Shown here: positions 1 to 8,590 of the stretch, in pieces
Position numbering within the stretch: position 1 is the stretch's first letter
Layout: each line of letters starts with the position of its first letter
Origin: Phycisphaerales bacterium
GTDB taxonomy: Bacteria > Planctomycetota > Phycisphaerae > Phycisphaerales > UBA1924
NCBI GenBank assembly: GCA_015492715.1
Contig: WGEO01000054.1
Coordinates: 1 to 33,191 of the forward strand
Direction of reading: 5' to 3'
DNA length: 33,191 nucleotides
Translations under genes and position numbers: made by a program
The notes under the pieces: model-generated
What the model was told of the DNA's origin: nothing
Database searches by the model: none
Seen by the model: the letters and a program-made list of their open reading frames with translations, nothing else

Positions 1-2264
1 CCATCAGCCAGGCGGGCAATGTCATCGACGATCGGCGGGACTGGACCCGTCGGATGCTGCTGAACCTCGGGATCGAGGGGCGTGTGGATACCGATGTCGA
101 TGTGCGGGTCGTCGGCAGCGATGCACGGTTCGAGGTGCGCCTAGGGGGGGACGGCCTCGTGATCCGCCCCAGAGCTCCGCTCCCGGAGGGTGTTGTGCCC
201 ACGGACGAGCCTCTGGCGATTCGGCAAGTCAGCGCGAGCATCGAGGCGAGCCACGAGCGTGTCAGCGTCGACCTCTCGGGGATGCTCGAGGAAGCGCCGG
301 TCTCCGCCAGCCTCGTGTTGCAGTTCGGCGGGCGGACGCCCCGGCTTCTCATCCAGGGACACGCCGAGGATCTCGATGTCGAACAGCCCCTCGAGGCCCT
401 CGTGGCGGTTTTTTCCGAGCGTGCATCGGCCTCGCTGGCGGAACTACGCAGGGAGTTCAATCCTGCTGGTCGTGTCGTCGGCGACCTGCGTCTGGTGCTG
501 GATGAGCCGGCATCGGAGCCGACCATTGCCATCGAGATCCACGGTATGGCGGGGCTCGAAGGTGATACGGATCTGGGACGCATCGCCCTGACCGGCCGGG
601 ATGGACTCCTGACCTGGTCGAGCGATGGGGTGGTGCGGTTCTCGGGGCTGCGGGCGCGATGCGAGATCGACGGACGGTCTGAAGGCGAGTTGCGTGTGGA
701 TGGATGGGTTCATGCACGCGACCCATCGCATGAGGGAGACCTCTCCGTCTCGCTGCGTGGGATGCCCGTCGAGGGCGTGCTGGTTCGCGAGGGGCTTGTC
801 CGCGTGCTGAGCGAGCGGGCGCTGTCGAAGTGGCGATCGCTGGAGCCCGGGGGGGTTGTCGACGGCGAGGCGCACATCGAGGGGCGGCTCGGCGAGGCCG
901 GGGGGTCGGTGTTTCGCGTCCGCCTTCTGCCGCGCGTGCTCAGCCTTGCAGACGGCGATCGTCGGCTCGTCCTGGACGACATGGGCGGGAGCATCGAGTT
1001 CGACGGTGCGGGCGTCGAGCTGCGACAGATTCGGGCCGGACTCGCGGACCTGACGATCCGTGCCGACGGGCACATCGCGTCGACGGATGAGGGCGCGGAA
1101 CTTGCCTGCGACATCTCATTGGAGGCGCCGCGTCTGACGCCCCAACTTCGTGCCCAACTGCCGGCACGGGTGCGGGAAGTGCTCGAGGGGGTGGACCTGA
1201 CGAGCGATGGGCCCGCGTCGCTGAGCTGCGACGCTCTGCGGGTTGTTTTCAACGACGAGGGGAAGACCGTGCGGTTCGAGTGTAGAGGGCAGGTCGCCCT
1301 CGAAGCGGCCTCGCTGGCCCTGGGCATGCGTCTCGACGACGCCGAAGTGCGGGGCGGCTATCGGGCCGCGTGGTCCGAGGGGGAGGCTCCCCAGTTCGAG
1401 GCGTCACTCGTCATGCCCACGCTTCGAGCCGGGGGGATCGCGATGCGTGACGGCGAGGTGCGCATGAGCCTGACACCGGCGGGCGATCTGTGGGTCTCGC
1501 AGTTCAACGCGGGAGTCCACGGCGGCAGGGTTGCGGGGGATATGGTGCTCCGCGAGGCGCTGCGCGGCGGGCGGGACTATGCGATCCATCTTCGCGGCGG
1601 CGAGGTGGATCTGGCGAGTCTGCTTCGCGACGGCAGCACATCAGAGGGTGTCGAGGATGGAGAGGATGGGTCGCGGGGGCGTCTGCAGGGCGAGTTGTCG
1701 CTGAGCGGGCGTCTGGGCGACGCGGGATCGCGCCGGGGGCGTGGGACGGCCCGCGTCGTGGGGGGGAGTGTCGTGGATGTGCCCCTTCTGCTTCAACTGG
1801 TGAGCGTGGCCAACCTGCGCCTGCCCAGCAGCGCTCCTGTTGCGCTTGCCGTCGCATCGTTCTATATCGACGGCGATCGTGTCGTCTTCGAGGATCTCAG
1901 CGCGTTTGCGGGGGACATCGAGATCTTCGGGTTCGGATCGATGACGATCGCCGATCGCGTGCTGGATCTTCGCTTCGTGCCGCGCGTCGCCAATCCGCTT
2001 CCGATCATCGGCGACCTCATGGCGGGGCTGAACCGGGAACTCATGACGGTCCGTGTGCGTGGGACACTTCGCGAGGCGAAGGTGAAGTCGGAGGTGCTCC
2101 GGGGAACACGGGCGCTGGTCGGTCGTGTCACGGGCAGGCAGAGCGAGGCCGATGAGTTGCTGGAGCGTTTCGAGCGTCAGGCCGAGCGTGCCCGGGAGCG
2201 GTTTCTTCGACTGCGGGCGGAAAGCGGTCGTGTCCGGCGGGCGGGTGGGTCGCCTTCGCCGTAG
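1..2264 (+). CDS. AsmA/TamB-like envelope protein, C-terminal part (5' end outside window)
   Basis: The reading frame is open from base 3 with no stop before the window edge, so the gene begins upstream and the ATG at 54 is probably internal. The visible ~750 residues are beta-rich and repetitive, with many Gly/Asp-rich strand-turn units such as GELRVDGWVHA. A conserved last third, about residues 540-690 counted from the ATG at 54, carries LSGRLGD, GGSVVDVPLLLQL and VANPLPIIGDL. This arrangement is typical of AsmA-like C-terminal domains of the AsmA/TamB/YhdP group, long inner-membrane-anchored periplasmic proteins that bridge the envelope and are linked to lipid transport. The membrane anchor expected at the N terminus would lie outside the window. 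The tail (residues 690-736) is Arg/Glu-rich and probably helical. The next gene starts 37 bases downstream on the same strand. Family call fairly sure; exact role unknown. Confidence 0.7.
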   Translation, partial: ISQAGNVIDDRRDWTRRMLLNLGIEGRVDTDVDVRVVGSDARFEVRLGGDGLVIRPRAPLPEGVVPTDEPLAIRQVSASIEASHERVSVDLSGMLEEAPVSASLVLQFGGRTPRLLIQGHAEDLDVEQPLEALVAVFSERASASLAELRREFNPAGRVVGDLRLVLDEPASEPTIAIEIHGMAGLEGDTDLGRIALTGRDGLLTWSSDGVVRFSGLRARCEIDGRSEGELRVDGWVHARDPSHEGDLSVSLRGMPVEGVLVREGLVRVLSERALSKWRSLEPGGVVDGEAHIEGRLGEAGGSVFRVRLLPRVLSLADGDRRLVLDDMGGSIEFDGAGVELRQIRAGLADLTIRADGHIASTDEGAELACDISLEAPRLTPQLRAQLPARVREVLEGVDLTSDGPASLSCDALRVVFNDEGKTVRFECRGQVALEAASLALGMRLDDAEVRGGYRAAWSEGEAPQFEASLVMPTLRAGGIAMRDGEVRMSLTPAGDLWVSQFNAGVHGGRVAGDMVLREALRGGRDYAIHLRGGEVDLASLLRDGSTSEGVEDGEDGSRGRLQGELSLSGRLGDAGSRRGRGTARVVGGSVVDVPLLLQLVSVANLRLPSSAPVALAVASFYIDGDRVVFEDLSAFAGDIEIFGFGSMTIADRVLDLRFVPRVANPLPIIGDLMAGLNRELMTVRVRGTLREAKVKSEVLRGTRALVGRVTGRQSEADELLERFERQAERARERFLRLRAESGRVRRAGGSPSP

Positions 2265-2301
2265 GATTGCACCCGCTGCACAAGGAGGATTCTGGAAGGC
2301 G

Positions 2302-3420
2302 ATGCACAGCGACCCGCACAGGCAGGAACTCGATCCGCAGGCGACCTCGGCGACACCCGCAGCGCAGGATGTCCCGCCGGAGCTGCCCGCGCAGCGTCGG
2401 GTGGATCATCCGGAGATCGTCGAGCGGCTGAACCAGACGATCCGCGAGGTGGGCGGAGATCCCGGGGCTTTCGAGGGGCGACTGGTGCGGGAGTTGCTCA
2501 TCGCCGGGCTGAAGCTGATCCCGGACGGTCGTGATACGGGCGAGCTCAAACTTATTACGGCGGCGGTCAAGGAGTTGCGATACGCCTATCGCGTGTTCGG
2601 GCAGTACCGCGATCGCTACAAGGTCTCGATCTTCGGTTCGGCGCGCACCCCGCCGGAGCATCCGGATTACATCTGCGCCAGGGAATACGGGCGGCTGATG
2701 GCCGAGGCGGGCTGGATGGTGATCACCGGCGCGGGCGACGGGATCATGAAGGCGGGGCACGAGGGGCCCGGGCGCGAGGCGAGTTTCGGCGTCGCGATCC
2801 GTCTGCCGTTCGAGACGACGGCGAACGAGGTGATCGCGGGCGACGAGAAACTCATCCACTTCCGCTACTTCTTCACGCGCAAGCTGATGTTCCTGTCGCA
2901 GGCCGACGCGGTGGCATTGTTTCCGGGCGGCTTCGGGACCATGGACGAGGCGTACGAGACGCTGACGCTGGTCCAGACGGGCAAGGCAAGCATGATCCCG
3001 ATCGTCATGCTCGAGGGTGAGGGCAGCGTCTACTGGCAGCAGTGGGACGCGTTCGTCCGGGATCACCTGCTGGCGCGCGGGCTGATCAGCCCCGAGGATC
3101 TGTCGCTGTACCACATCGCGGCGTCGCCCCGCGAGGCGGTCGAGCATGTGCAGCGGTTCTATCGGAACTATCACTCGTCGCGCTATGTGGGGGACGACCT
3201 CGTCATCCGTCTGCGTCATCGCCTGCGTGACAGGGATGTCGAGTGCCTGCAGGAGGAGTTCTCCGACCTCATCCGCGAGGGCGGCATGACCCAGCGCGGC
3301 CCGTACGAGGTCGAGGACGACTGGCTCGACCTGCCCCGCCTGGCATTCACGCACACGCGCCACAAGTACGGGCGCGTCCGCCAGCTGATCGACCGCATCA
3401 ACGAGTGCGACCCGGCATGA
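2302..3420 (+). CDS. LOG-family protein (nucleotide 5'-monophosphate nucleosidase-like)
   Basis: 372 residues. The start ATG at 2302 follows AAGGAGG (2282-2288) and GGAAGG (2294-2299); the frame is open further upstream, but that part overlaps the previous gene and looks non-coding. The Rossmann-like LOG core shows GSARTPPEHPDY, GAGDGIMKAGHEG, the FFTRKLMF helix and the diagnostic PGGFGTMDE loop (family pattern PGGxGTxxE). Arg and Glu of these motifs are the catalytic residues in LOG/PpnN enzymes, which split nucleoside monophosphates into base and ribose phosphate. It is longer than minimal LOG proteins (~180-200 aa), with an N-terminal extension of ~110 residues and a C-terminal extension of ~100, closer in plan to PpnN-like proteins. 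Substrate cannot be told from sequence. Its stop overlaps the next start (ATGA), so the two genes are probably translated together. Confidence 0.85.
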   Translation: MHSDPHRQELDPQATSATPAAQDVPPELPAQRRVDHPEIVERLNQTIREVGGDPGAFEGRLVRELLIAGLKLIPDGRDTGELKLITAAVKELRYAYRVFGQYRDRYKVSIFGSARTPPEHPDYICAREYGRLMAEAGWMVITGAGDGIMKAGHEGPGREASFGVAIRLPFETTANEVIAGDEKLIHFRYFFTRKLMFLSQADAVALFPGGFGTMDEAYETLTLVQTGKASMIPIVMLEGEGSVYWQQWDAFVRDHLLARGLISPEDLSLYHIAASPREAVEHVQRFYRNYHSSRYVGDDLVIRLRHRLRDRDVECLQEEFSDLIREGGMTQRGPYEVEDDWLDLPRLAFTHTRHKYGRVRQLIDRINECDPA

Positions 3421-4322
3421 GGCCGGGACGCGGACTGTTCGTCTGCCTGCTGATCCTGCTGGGGGCGTGCGCATCGAGCGAGCCCTCACGGGTCCGCGGC
3501 ACCGGCACGGGTCCCCATGCCGGTCTCATGGGTGAGATCTGGATCGTCCATGATCCGGATGAACGGATCGCTCGAGCGCTGGCACCGTTTGATGACGGCT
3601 GGGAGAGCGCCGGCGCCGTGGGGCGTTGGCGTCGGAGCGGGCTGCGCCTCGTGCGCGTGCCACTGGAACAACTCCGGGCTCTCCGATCGTCGCTCACCAC
3701 CGGGGGGCAGGTCAGCGTCCGCCCGCTGGGCGAAGTGCCCGCGTGGACGGAGTTTTTCGAGGGGCAGGACCTGAGCGAGGGCGGCGTGCGTCTGGACAGC
3801 GGCTTCGTGGCGCTGGACCCGGGCAGGCCGAGGCTGCTCGTGCGGGCGTGGTCCGAGCCGCGCATCGACGGCGGGGAAGTTGTCGGGCAGATTCGTGTCG
3901 AGATGGTGCCCCAGCATCATCTGGGATCCCGGGATTCCAGGCAGATCCAGTTCGTGCCGATCCAGGAGACGCCCGTCGTCGATGAGGGGCTGGTCTTCGA
4001 GCGTCTGCTGCTCTCGCTTCCCGTCCGGACTGGTGAAGCCTACCTTGTCGTGGGTGAAGCACCGGAGGTCGATTGGCATCGTCTGATCGAGGAGCCCGCC
4101 GAACCGGAGGCGGAAACACCCGCCGGGAAGTCCGATTCCACCACCAGTGACGGCGAGGTGTCAGGAGATGTCCGGTTCCCCCGCTCTCCCGGGTCCATGC
4201 GTCCGACGCTGGGCGAGGCGTTGCTGAACGCGGCGTCCTACACGGTCGGCTCGCGCGACGAGCGGGCCGTCATCGTTCTGATACCGCCGGCCCCCGCGCC
4301 ATACTCGCTGCTGGGAGGGTGA
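3417..4322 (+). CDS. Putative lipoprotein of unknown function
   Basis: 301 residues, starting at the ATG inside the ATGA overlap with the LOG gene. The N terminus is a lipoprotein signal: basic MRPGR, hydrophobic stretch, then the lipobox LGAC with Cys at about residue 19. The mature part begins with a Ser/Gly-rich linker and contains GEIWIVHDPDERIARAL, a strand-rich middle and a low-complexity Glu/Pro/Thr/Ser stretch near residues 224-250. I recognise no domain. It sits between the LOG protein and a cation exchanger in one operon, and its stop codon lies against the exchanger start. Export and lipid anchoring are well supported; function is not known. Confidence 0.7.
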   Translation: MRPGRGLFVCLLILLGACASSEPSRVRGTGTGPHAGLMGEIWIVHDPDERIARALAPFDDGWESAGAVGRWRRSGLRLVRVPLEQLRALRSSLTTGGQVSVRPLGEVPAWTEFFEGQDLSEGGVRLDSGFVALDPGRPRLLVRAWSEPRIDGGEVVGQIRVEMVPQHHLGSRDSRQIQFVPIQETPVVDEGLVFERLLLSLPVRTGEAYLVVGEAPEVDWHRLIEEPAEPEAETPAGKSDSTTSDGEVSGDVRFPRSPGSMRPTLGEALLNAASYTVGSRDERAVIVLIPPAPAPYSLLGG

Positions 4323-4324
4323 GC

Positions 4325-5344
4325 GTGCGTCGCTACAGGGGCATCTCGATCGCGGTCATGAGCGTCGCCCTGCTGTCTGGGGTCTCGATGGCTCTCGGGC
4401 GTGACGACCTGGCCCGCGTGCTCGTCGGCGTCCTGCTGCTCGTCCTTGGTGCCGAGTGGCTCGTGACCGGCGCCGCCCGTCTGGCACGCGAGTTCGGCGT
4501 GAGCCCGTTCGTTGTCGGTCTCACGGTCGTGGCGTTCGGCACGAGCGCGCCCGAGCTTGCCGCCAGCGTGCGTGCCACGGTCGCCGGCGAGGGCGAGCTG
4601 GCCGTCGGCAATGTCATCGGATCGAACATCGCCAACATCTGCCTCATCCTCGGGCTGACGGCGATGCTCCGCCCCGTGCCCGTGCAGTCGGGCGTGGTGC
4701 GCCGGGATGTGCCCATCGTCATCGGCGTGACGATCGGTGCCATCGTGACATTCGTCGATGGCGTGATCGGTCGGATCGAGGCGGCGATTCTTGCGTCGGG
4801 CATCGTCGCGTTTACGGTCTTCCTCGTGATCGCAGGGCGGCGTGAGGTCATCGAGCAGGCTCTCGACGAGCCCGAGCCGGTGATCCGGGTCGGTCCATCT
4901 CGCCTGTGGCTTGTCGTCAGGACGCTCATTGGCATGGTCGCCCTCGTGCTGGGGGCGGACCTGCTGGTCGACGGGGCGACGGCTCTGGCCGAGGCGATGG
5001 GGGTGCCCAGCGTCATCATCGGGCTCAGCCTTGTCGCCTTTGGCACGAGTGTGCCGGAACTTGCGACCTCGCTGGCGGCGGCGATCAAGCGCGAGTCCGA
5101 TATCGCCGTGGGCAATATTCTCGGCTCCAATGTCTTCAACATCCTCTGCGTGCTGGGGATCTCCGGGCTCGTGCGTCCGCTCGATGTCCCACCATTGGCC
5201 ATGCAGCGCGATGCGTGGGTGATGCTGGTCGTCGCGCTGGCATGTCTGCCCATTCTCGGGACGGCGAGGCGCATCTCGCGCCTGGAAGGCACGCTCCTGT
5301 TCGTGACCTACCTCGTCTATGTCATTGTGATCTATGTCGTGTGA
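4325..5344 (+). CDS. CaCA-family Na+/Ca2+ (cation/proton) exchanger, YrbG-like
   Basis: About 340 residues, almost all membrane helices. Both inverted alpha repeats of the CaCA superfamily are intact: VGLTVVAFGTSAPELA followed by GNVIGSNIANICLILG in the first half, and IGLSLVAFGTSVPELATS followed by GNILGSNVFNILCVLG in the second. The Glu of each GTSxPEL motif and the GSN motifs form the cation site in this family. A weakly hydrophilic loop (near REVIEQALDEPEPVIR) separates the halves. GTG at 4325 lies 5-6 bases after GGGAGGG (4313-4319) and is preferred; GTG at 4319 in the same frame is the alternative and would overlap the upstream stop. It is the last gene of the operon. Expected role: export of Ca2+ in exchange for Na+ or H+. 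Confidence 0.9.
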   Translation: MRRYRGISIAVMSVALLSGVSMALGRDDLARVLVGVLLLVLGAEWLVTGAARLAREFGVSPFVVGLTVVAFGTSAPELAASVRATVAGEGELAVGNVIGSNIANICLILGLTAMLRPVPVQSGVVRRDVPIVIGVTIGAIVTFVDGVIGRIEAAILASGIVAFTVFLVIAGRREVIEQALDEPEPVIRVGPSRLWLVVRTLIGMVALVLGADLLVDGATALAEAMGVPSVIIGLSLVAFGTSVPELATSLAAAIKRESDIAVGNILGSNVFNILCVLGISGLVRPLDVPPLAMQRDAWVMLVVALACLPILGTARRISRLEGTLLFVTYLVYVIVIYVV

Positions 5345-5467
5345 GCGATCGGTCCGAGAACCCGCCCTCGCCCAGGTTGCCCAGTCGCCCCGTGCGGAGG
5401 AGATGATCTTCGAACGGGGCGTTCCGGCGGGAGCGGGGTGGGCGGCGGACCGATAGGCCCTGCGAGC

Positions 5468-6703
5468 ATGCTCCGGGTTCCGATCGTCCATGCCAAGGCG
5501 GGGATGACGCTGGCGATGCCGGTGCAGCATCCGGATCGCGCCGACACCGTGCTGCTGCGCGAGGGGGTGGAGCTGACCGATCAGTTGATCACGCGGCTGC
5601 GCCAGATCCGCTGCCGGGAGGTCTGGATCGAGTTTCCGGGGCTCGAGGAGATCTGCGCCTTCATCCGCCCCGAGATCCAGCGGGAGCACGCGAGGGTCGC
5701 CGCTCGGATCGACGAGGCGATGCAGAGCGTGCGTGAGGAATGGTCCCCCAAACTGGACTATCTCCGCTATCGCGACGCGATGCAGGGGCTCATCCAGAAT
5801 CTGATCGAGCACCCCCAGGCGGCGATCTTTGCCAGTGAACTGGTGTCGGCCAGCCGGCCGGCGCTCCGCCATGCCAGCACGGTGAGCCTGCTGAGCGTGC
5901 TGATCGGTCTGAGCCTCGATTTCTATCTCATCTGCGAGCGAAGCCGCCTGCGGGCGCACCACGCCCGTGATGTTTCCAGCCTTGGCATCGGGGCGATGCT
6001 GCACGACATCGGGCTGCTCCGTCTGAACGAGGAGGCCCGCGTCTATTTCGAGGAGACGGGCGACGAGCAGGACCCGCGCGTGCAGGAGCATGTCCACCTG
6101 GGCTATCGCCTCGTGCGACCGTGCGTCGACGCGGCGGTCGCGACCGTCGTCCTCCATCATCACCAGCGATTCGACGCCAGCGGGTATCCCCGCCGGCGGG
6201 TCGAGCGGGGCAAGTACGAGGCGCCGGGCGGGCACGACATCCATGTTCTTGCCCGCATCTGCGCCTGTGCGGACATCTTCGATCAGACCCGCTGGGGCGT
6301 CGGGAGCGATCCGATCCCAACGGTGCGTGCACTCGCCATGATGCGACGGCCGCCGATAGCAGACTGGGTCGATCCCGTCGTGCTGATCGGCCTCCAGCAT
6401 GTCGTCCCGCCCTTTGCTCCGGGCACGGTCGTTCGCCTGAGCACGGGCGATGAGGCCGTCGTGGTCGATACTTCGCCCCTGGAGCCGTGCAGGCCCAGGG
6501 TGCGCGTCATCACCTCCCTCGATCCGCGTGCACGCGTCGACGCCTCGCCGGTCGACCTGCGCGCCGAGCGAGATGTCTCGATCGTCGAGGTCGACGGCAT
6601 CGATGTGCGCGGGGATCTGTACGATGTCTCATCCCTGGAGGAACTGGACCTCGCGGCCCTCAATCGGCGCATCACACGCGAGCACAGCATGAGTTCCCGA
6701 TGA
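5468..6703 (+). CDS. HD-GYP domain phosphodiesterase-like protein
   Basis: 411 residues. The ATG at 5468 opens a good N-terminal domain (LRVPIVHAKAGMTLAMPV) resembling the DUF3391-type region that precedes many HD-GYP domains; an in-frame GTG at 5438 is less likely. The HD-GYP core has the HD pair in MLHDIG (H179), the HLGYRLVR helix, the HHHQRFDASGYP signature (GYP at 239-241) and ARICACADIFD. The family consensus is HHExxDGxGYP, so Glu is replaced by Gln and the first Gly by Ala; metal-binding His and the GYP triplet are kept. HD-GYP proteins hydrolyse cyclic di-GMP, and activity here is likely but not certain. A C-terminal region of ~100 residues with TVVRLSTGDEAVVV looks like a small beta barrel. 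There is no receiver domain. It converges on the adaptor gene with 23 bases between stops. Confidence 0.85.
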   Translation: MLRVPIVHAKAGMTLAMPVQHPDRADTVLLREGVELTDQLITRLRQIRCREVWIEFPGLEEICAFIRPEIQREHARVAARIDEAMQSVREEWSPKLDYLRYRDAMQGLIQNLIEHPQAAIFASELVSASRPALRHASTVSLLSVLIGLSLDFYLICERSRLRAHHARDVSSLGIGAMLHDIGLLRLNEEARVYFEETGDEQDPRVQEHVHLGYRLVRPCVDAAVATVVLHHHQRFDASGYPRRRVERGKYEAPGGHDIHVLARICACADIFDQTRWGVGSDPIPTVRALAMMRRPPIADWVDPVVLIGLQHVVPPFAPGTVVRLSTGDEAVVVDTSPLEPCRPRVRVITSLDPRARVDASPVDLRAERDVSIVEVDGIDVRGDLYDVSSLEELDLAALNRRITREHSMSSR

Positions 6704-6726
6704 GCACGCGGGAAGCGTGTGCGGCA

Positions 6727-8442
6727 TCACGAGCCCGCCGGGCGTCTCCCGGGAGGTGCGCCTCGCGGACGCCCCGACCCGGCACGCGACGAGCCTGCCC
6801 CGGGGGGCCTGCTCGGGCGTGTCATCTGGGGCCTGCGCGATGGAGAGGCAAGCACCGGCCGCTTCCAGCGTGCGACAGGCTGTCCGGATTCATCCAGTTC
6901 GTACCCGGCTGCCAGGAGCTGCTCCGGATCCCATCCGGTGGCGAGCAGCTCACCCGGCGCAGGCTCGCGCAGGAGGACACGCTGGCCCTCGCTCGCGCCC
7001 GCGACAATCTCGGCGTACAGATCGGACCGCTTGCCCAGACGGATCGGCACACGCGCGAATCGTCCGTCGGCGGGCACGAGCACATACTGCACCGGCCCGT
7101 CACTGAAGACCGCCTCGATCGGTGCCGCGAGCACATCGTCGGCCCGGTCCAGGATGATCGTCGCATCGCAGCGCATGGACGGCTTGAGGTTGCTGATGTC
7201 CTGCCCCGGGTCGAGATCGATCTTGACCGTGTACTCACGACGGTTCGGGTCCCGCCATCCGCCCGTTTCGGCGAGCACGCCGATGCTCGCCACACGCCCC
7301 AGATAGGTCCTGTCGACGGCCTCGACGCGCACGCGGGCGACCTGCCCGGGTCGGATGCGGCCGGCGAGCGATTCGTGGACGCTCACGGAGGCGACCATCT
7401 CGCTCGTATCCGGGAGGACCATCAGCAGTTGGTTGGGGTAGACATCGGTTCCGACATCGAAGGGCTGATCCCCGCCGCGCCAGTTGTCGCGCAGGCTGCT
7501 GGCGTACACGACGAGGCCGCTCCTGGGAGCCCGGATCGTCGCCGCCTCGAACTGCTGCTCGAGTTCGGCCAGGCGCTCCTCGCGGATCTTGAGCTGCTCA
7601 CGCCGGGTCTCGACGATCGCTTCCTTGTTGCGCAGGTTGATCGCGTTCTGCTCCAGCGTGCGCTTGAGGGCGGCCTCGGCCTTCTCCACATCCGCGATTT
7701 TCGTCTTCTCGTCCTCCGGGTACTGGAAGTTCTCGTAGATCTCGATATCCAGTTTCGCGATGACATCGTCGGCGATCGCCTGCTGGTACTGGATCTCAAC
7801 CTGCTCCAGCTCGTCCTTGCTCTTGAAGCCCTTCTCGTAGTTCTCGCGTGTCCGCTCGAGCTTGTCGCTCAGCCTGCGCAGCTCTCGCTCGGCGCGTTCG
7901 GCGGCGATCCGGAGCTGCTCACGACGCTTGGCGACCTCACCCTTGCGCCAGCGCTCCAGCGCCAGCTTCGCCAGCTCGACCTTGAGCTCCGCGTCCTGTC
8001 GCGCGCTCTCGTTCGTGTTCTTCTGCAGGCTGACATTGGCCTCGGCCTGCTCCAGCTCGTTGCGGGCCTGGATCACATTCAGACGCTCCTGACGGATCTG
8101 CTGCTCGATCGCGTCCGTGTTCAGGCGGATCAGCAGGTCGCCCTCTTCGACAAAGGTGCCCTCGTCCACGAGCTCAGCGATCTTGGAGCCGGTCTGCAGC
8201 GGGTTCTTGATCTCCAGCTGGTTCTTGGCCTCCAGTTCACCCGAGGCGGTCACGGTGATCTCGAAACTCATCCGCTCGATCCGCCCCAGATCGGTCGCGC
8301 CGCTCGTCTCGCGGGCCGGCCTTCCGGTGGTCGCCAGCAGCACGGCTCCGAAGCCGAGGGCCGCGATGACCACGACCCCCAGCACGACGCGAAGCGTGCT
8401 GCCTCGACGGGTCCACGACGATCGCCGATTCCTGGCATGCAT
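6727..8442 (-). CDS. HlyD/MacA-type periplasmic adaptor subunit, solitary
   Basis: 571 residues. The ATG at 8442 has AGGAG seven bases upstream; the ATG at 8457 would place that site inside the gene. An N-terminal membrane anchor (TLRVVLGVVVIAALGFGAVLL) is followed by the first half of the lipoyl/barrel-sandwich domain (GELEAKNQLEIK), a very long Glu/Lys/Gln-rich coiled-coil hairpin of about 220 residues, the returning lipoyl half (TIRAPRSGLVVYAS), a beta-barrel domain (VSVHESLAGRIRPGQVARVRV) and a membrane-proximal domain ending in EGQRVLL. This is the order of membrane fusion proteins of tripartite efflux or type I export systems. The last ~35 residues are Pro/Arg/Gly-rich. No ABC or RND transporter and no outer-membrane channel is next to it: its downstream side meets the HD-GYP gene and its upstream side is divergent from mqnB. 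Confidence 0.85.
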   Translation of the reverse strand: MHARNRRSSWTRRGSTLRVVLGVVVIAALGFGAVLLATTGRPARETSGATDLGRIERMSFEITVTASGELEAKNQLEIKNPLQTGSKIAELVDEGTFVEEGDLLIRLNTDAIEQQIRQERLNVIQARNELEQAEANVSLQKNTNESARQDAELKVELAKLALERWRKGEVAKRREQLRIAAERAERELRRLSDKLERTRENYEKGFKSKDELEQVEIQYQQAIADDVIAKLDIEIYENFQYPEDEKTKIADVEKAEAALKRTLEQNAINLRNKEAIVETRREQLKIREERLAELEQQFEAATIRAPRSGLVVYASSLRDNWRGGDQPFDVGTDVYPNQLLMVLPDTSEMVASVSVHESLAGRIRPGQVARVRVEAVDRTYLGRVASIGVLAETGGWRDPNRREYTVKIDLDPGQDISNLKPSMRCDATIILDRADDVLAAPIEAVFSDGPVQYVLVPADGRFARVPIRLGKRSDLYAEIVAGASEGQRVLLREPAPGELLATGWDPEQLLAAGYELDESGQPVARWKRPVLASPSRRPQMTRPSRPPGAGSSRAGSGRPRGAPPGRRPAGS

Positions 8443-8578
8443 CCACCGTCTCCTCATCTACCCGAACAACGCACGACCCCCGCCAAGAGTTCACCCCGGG
8501 GCATGGATTCTTGTCCTACCGTGATGGCCCCGCCGGGTTTCGCAGCCGCTGGCGATCCATTTGTCCGATGGATCGGCA

Positions 8579-8584
8579 TACGCT
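8579..8584 (+). promoter_or_regulatory. Possible -10 element (TACGCT) for a leaderless mqnB
   Basis: TACGCT is followed by six bases and then GTG at 8591, so a transcript starting at the usual distance would begin on the start codon. No convincing -35 is visible. It lies in the divergent gap between the adaptor gene and mqnB. Confidence 0.35.
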
Positions 8585-8590
8585 GGCGCC

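Noticed and set aside
5345-5467. Possible small gene or RNA between the exchanger and the HD-GYP gene
   Set aside because: No frame with a start and ribosome site fits, and I saw no stable structure.
6704-6722. Hairpin between the convergent HD-GYP and adaptor genes (GCACGC/GCGTGT)
   Set aside because: Short, contains a G-T pair and lacks T-runs on either strand.
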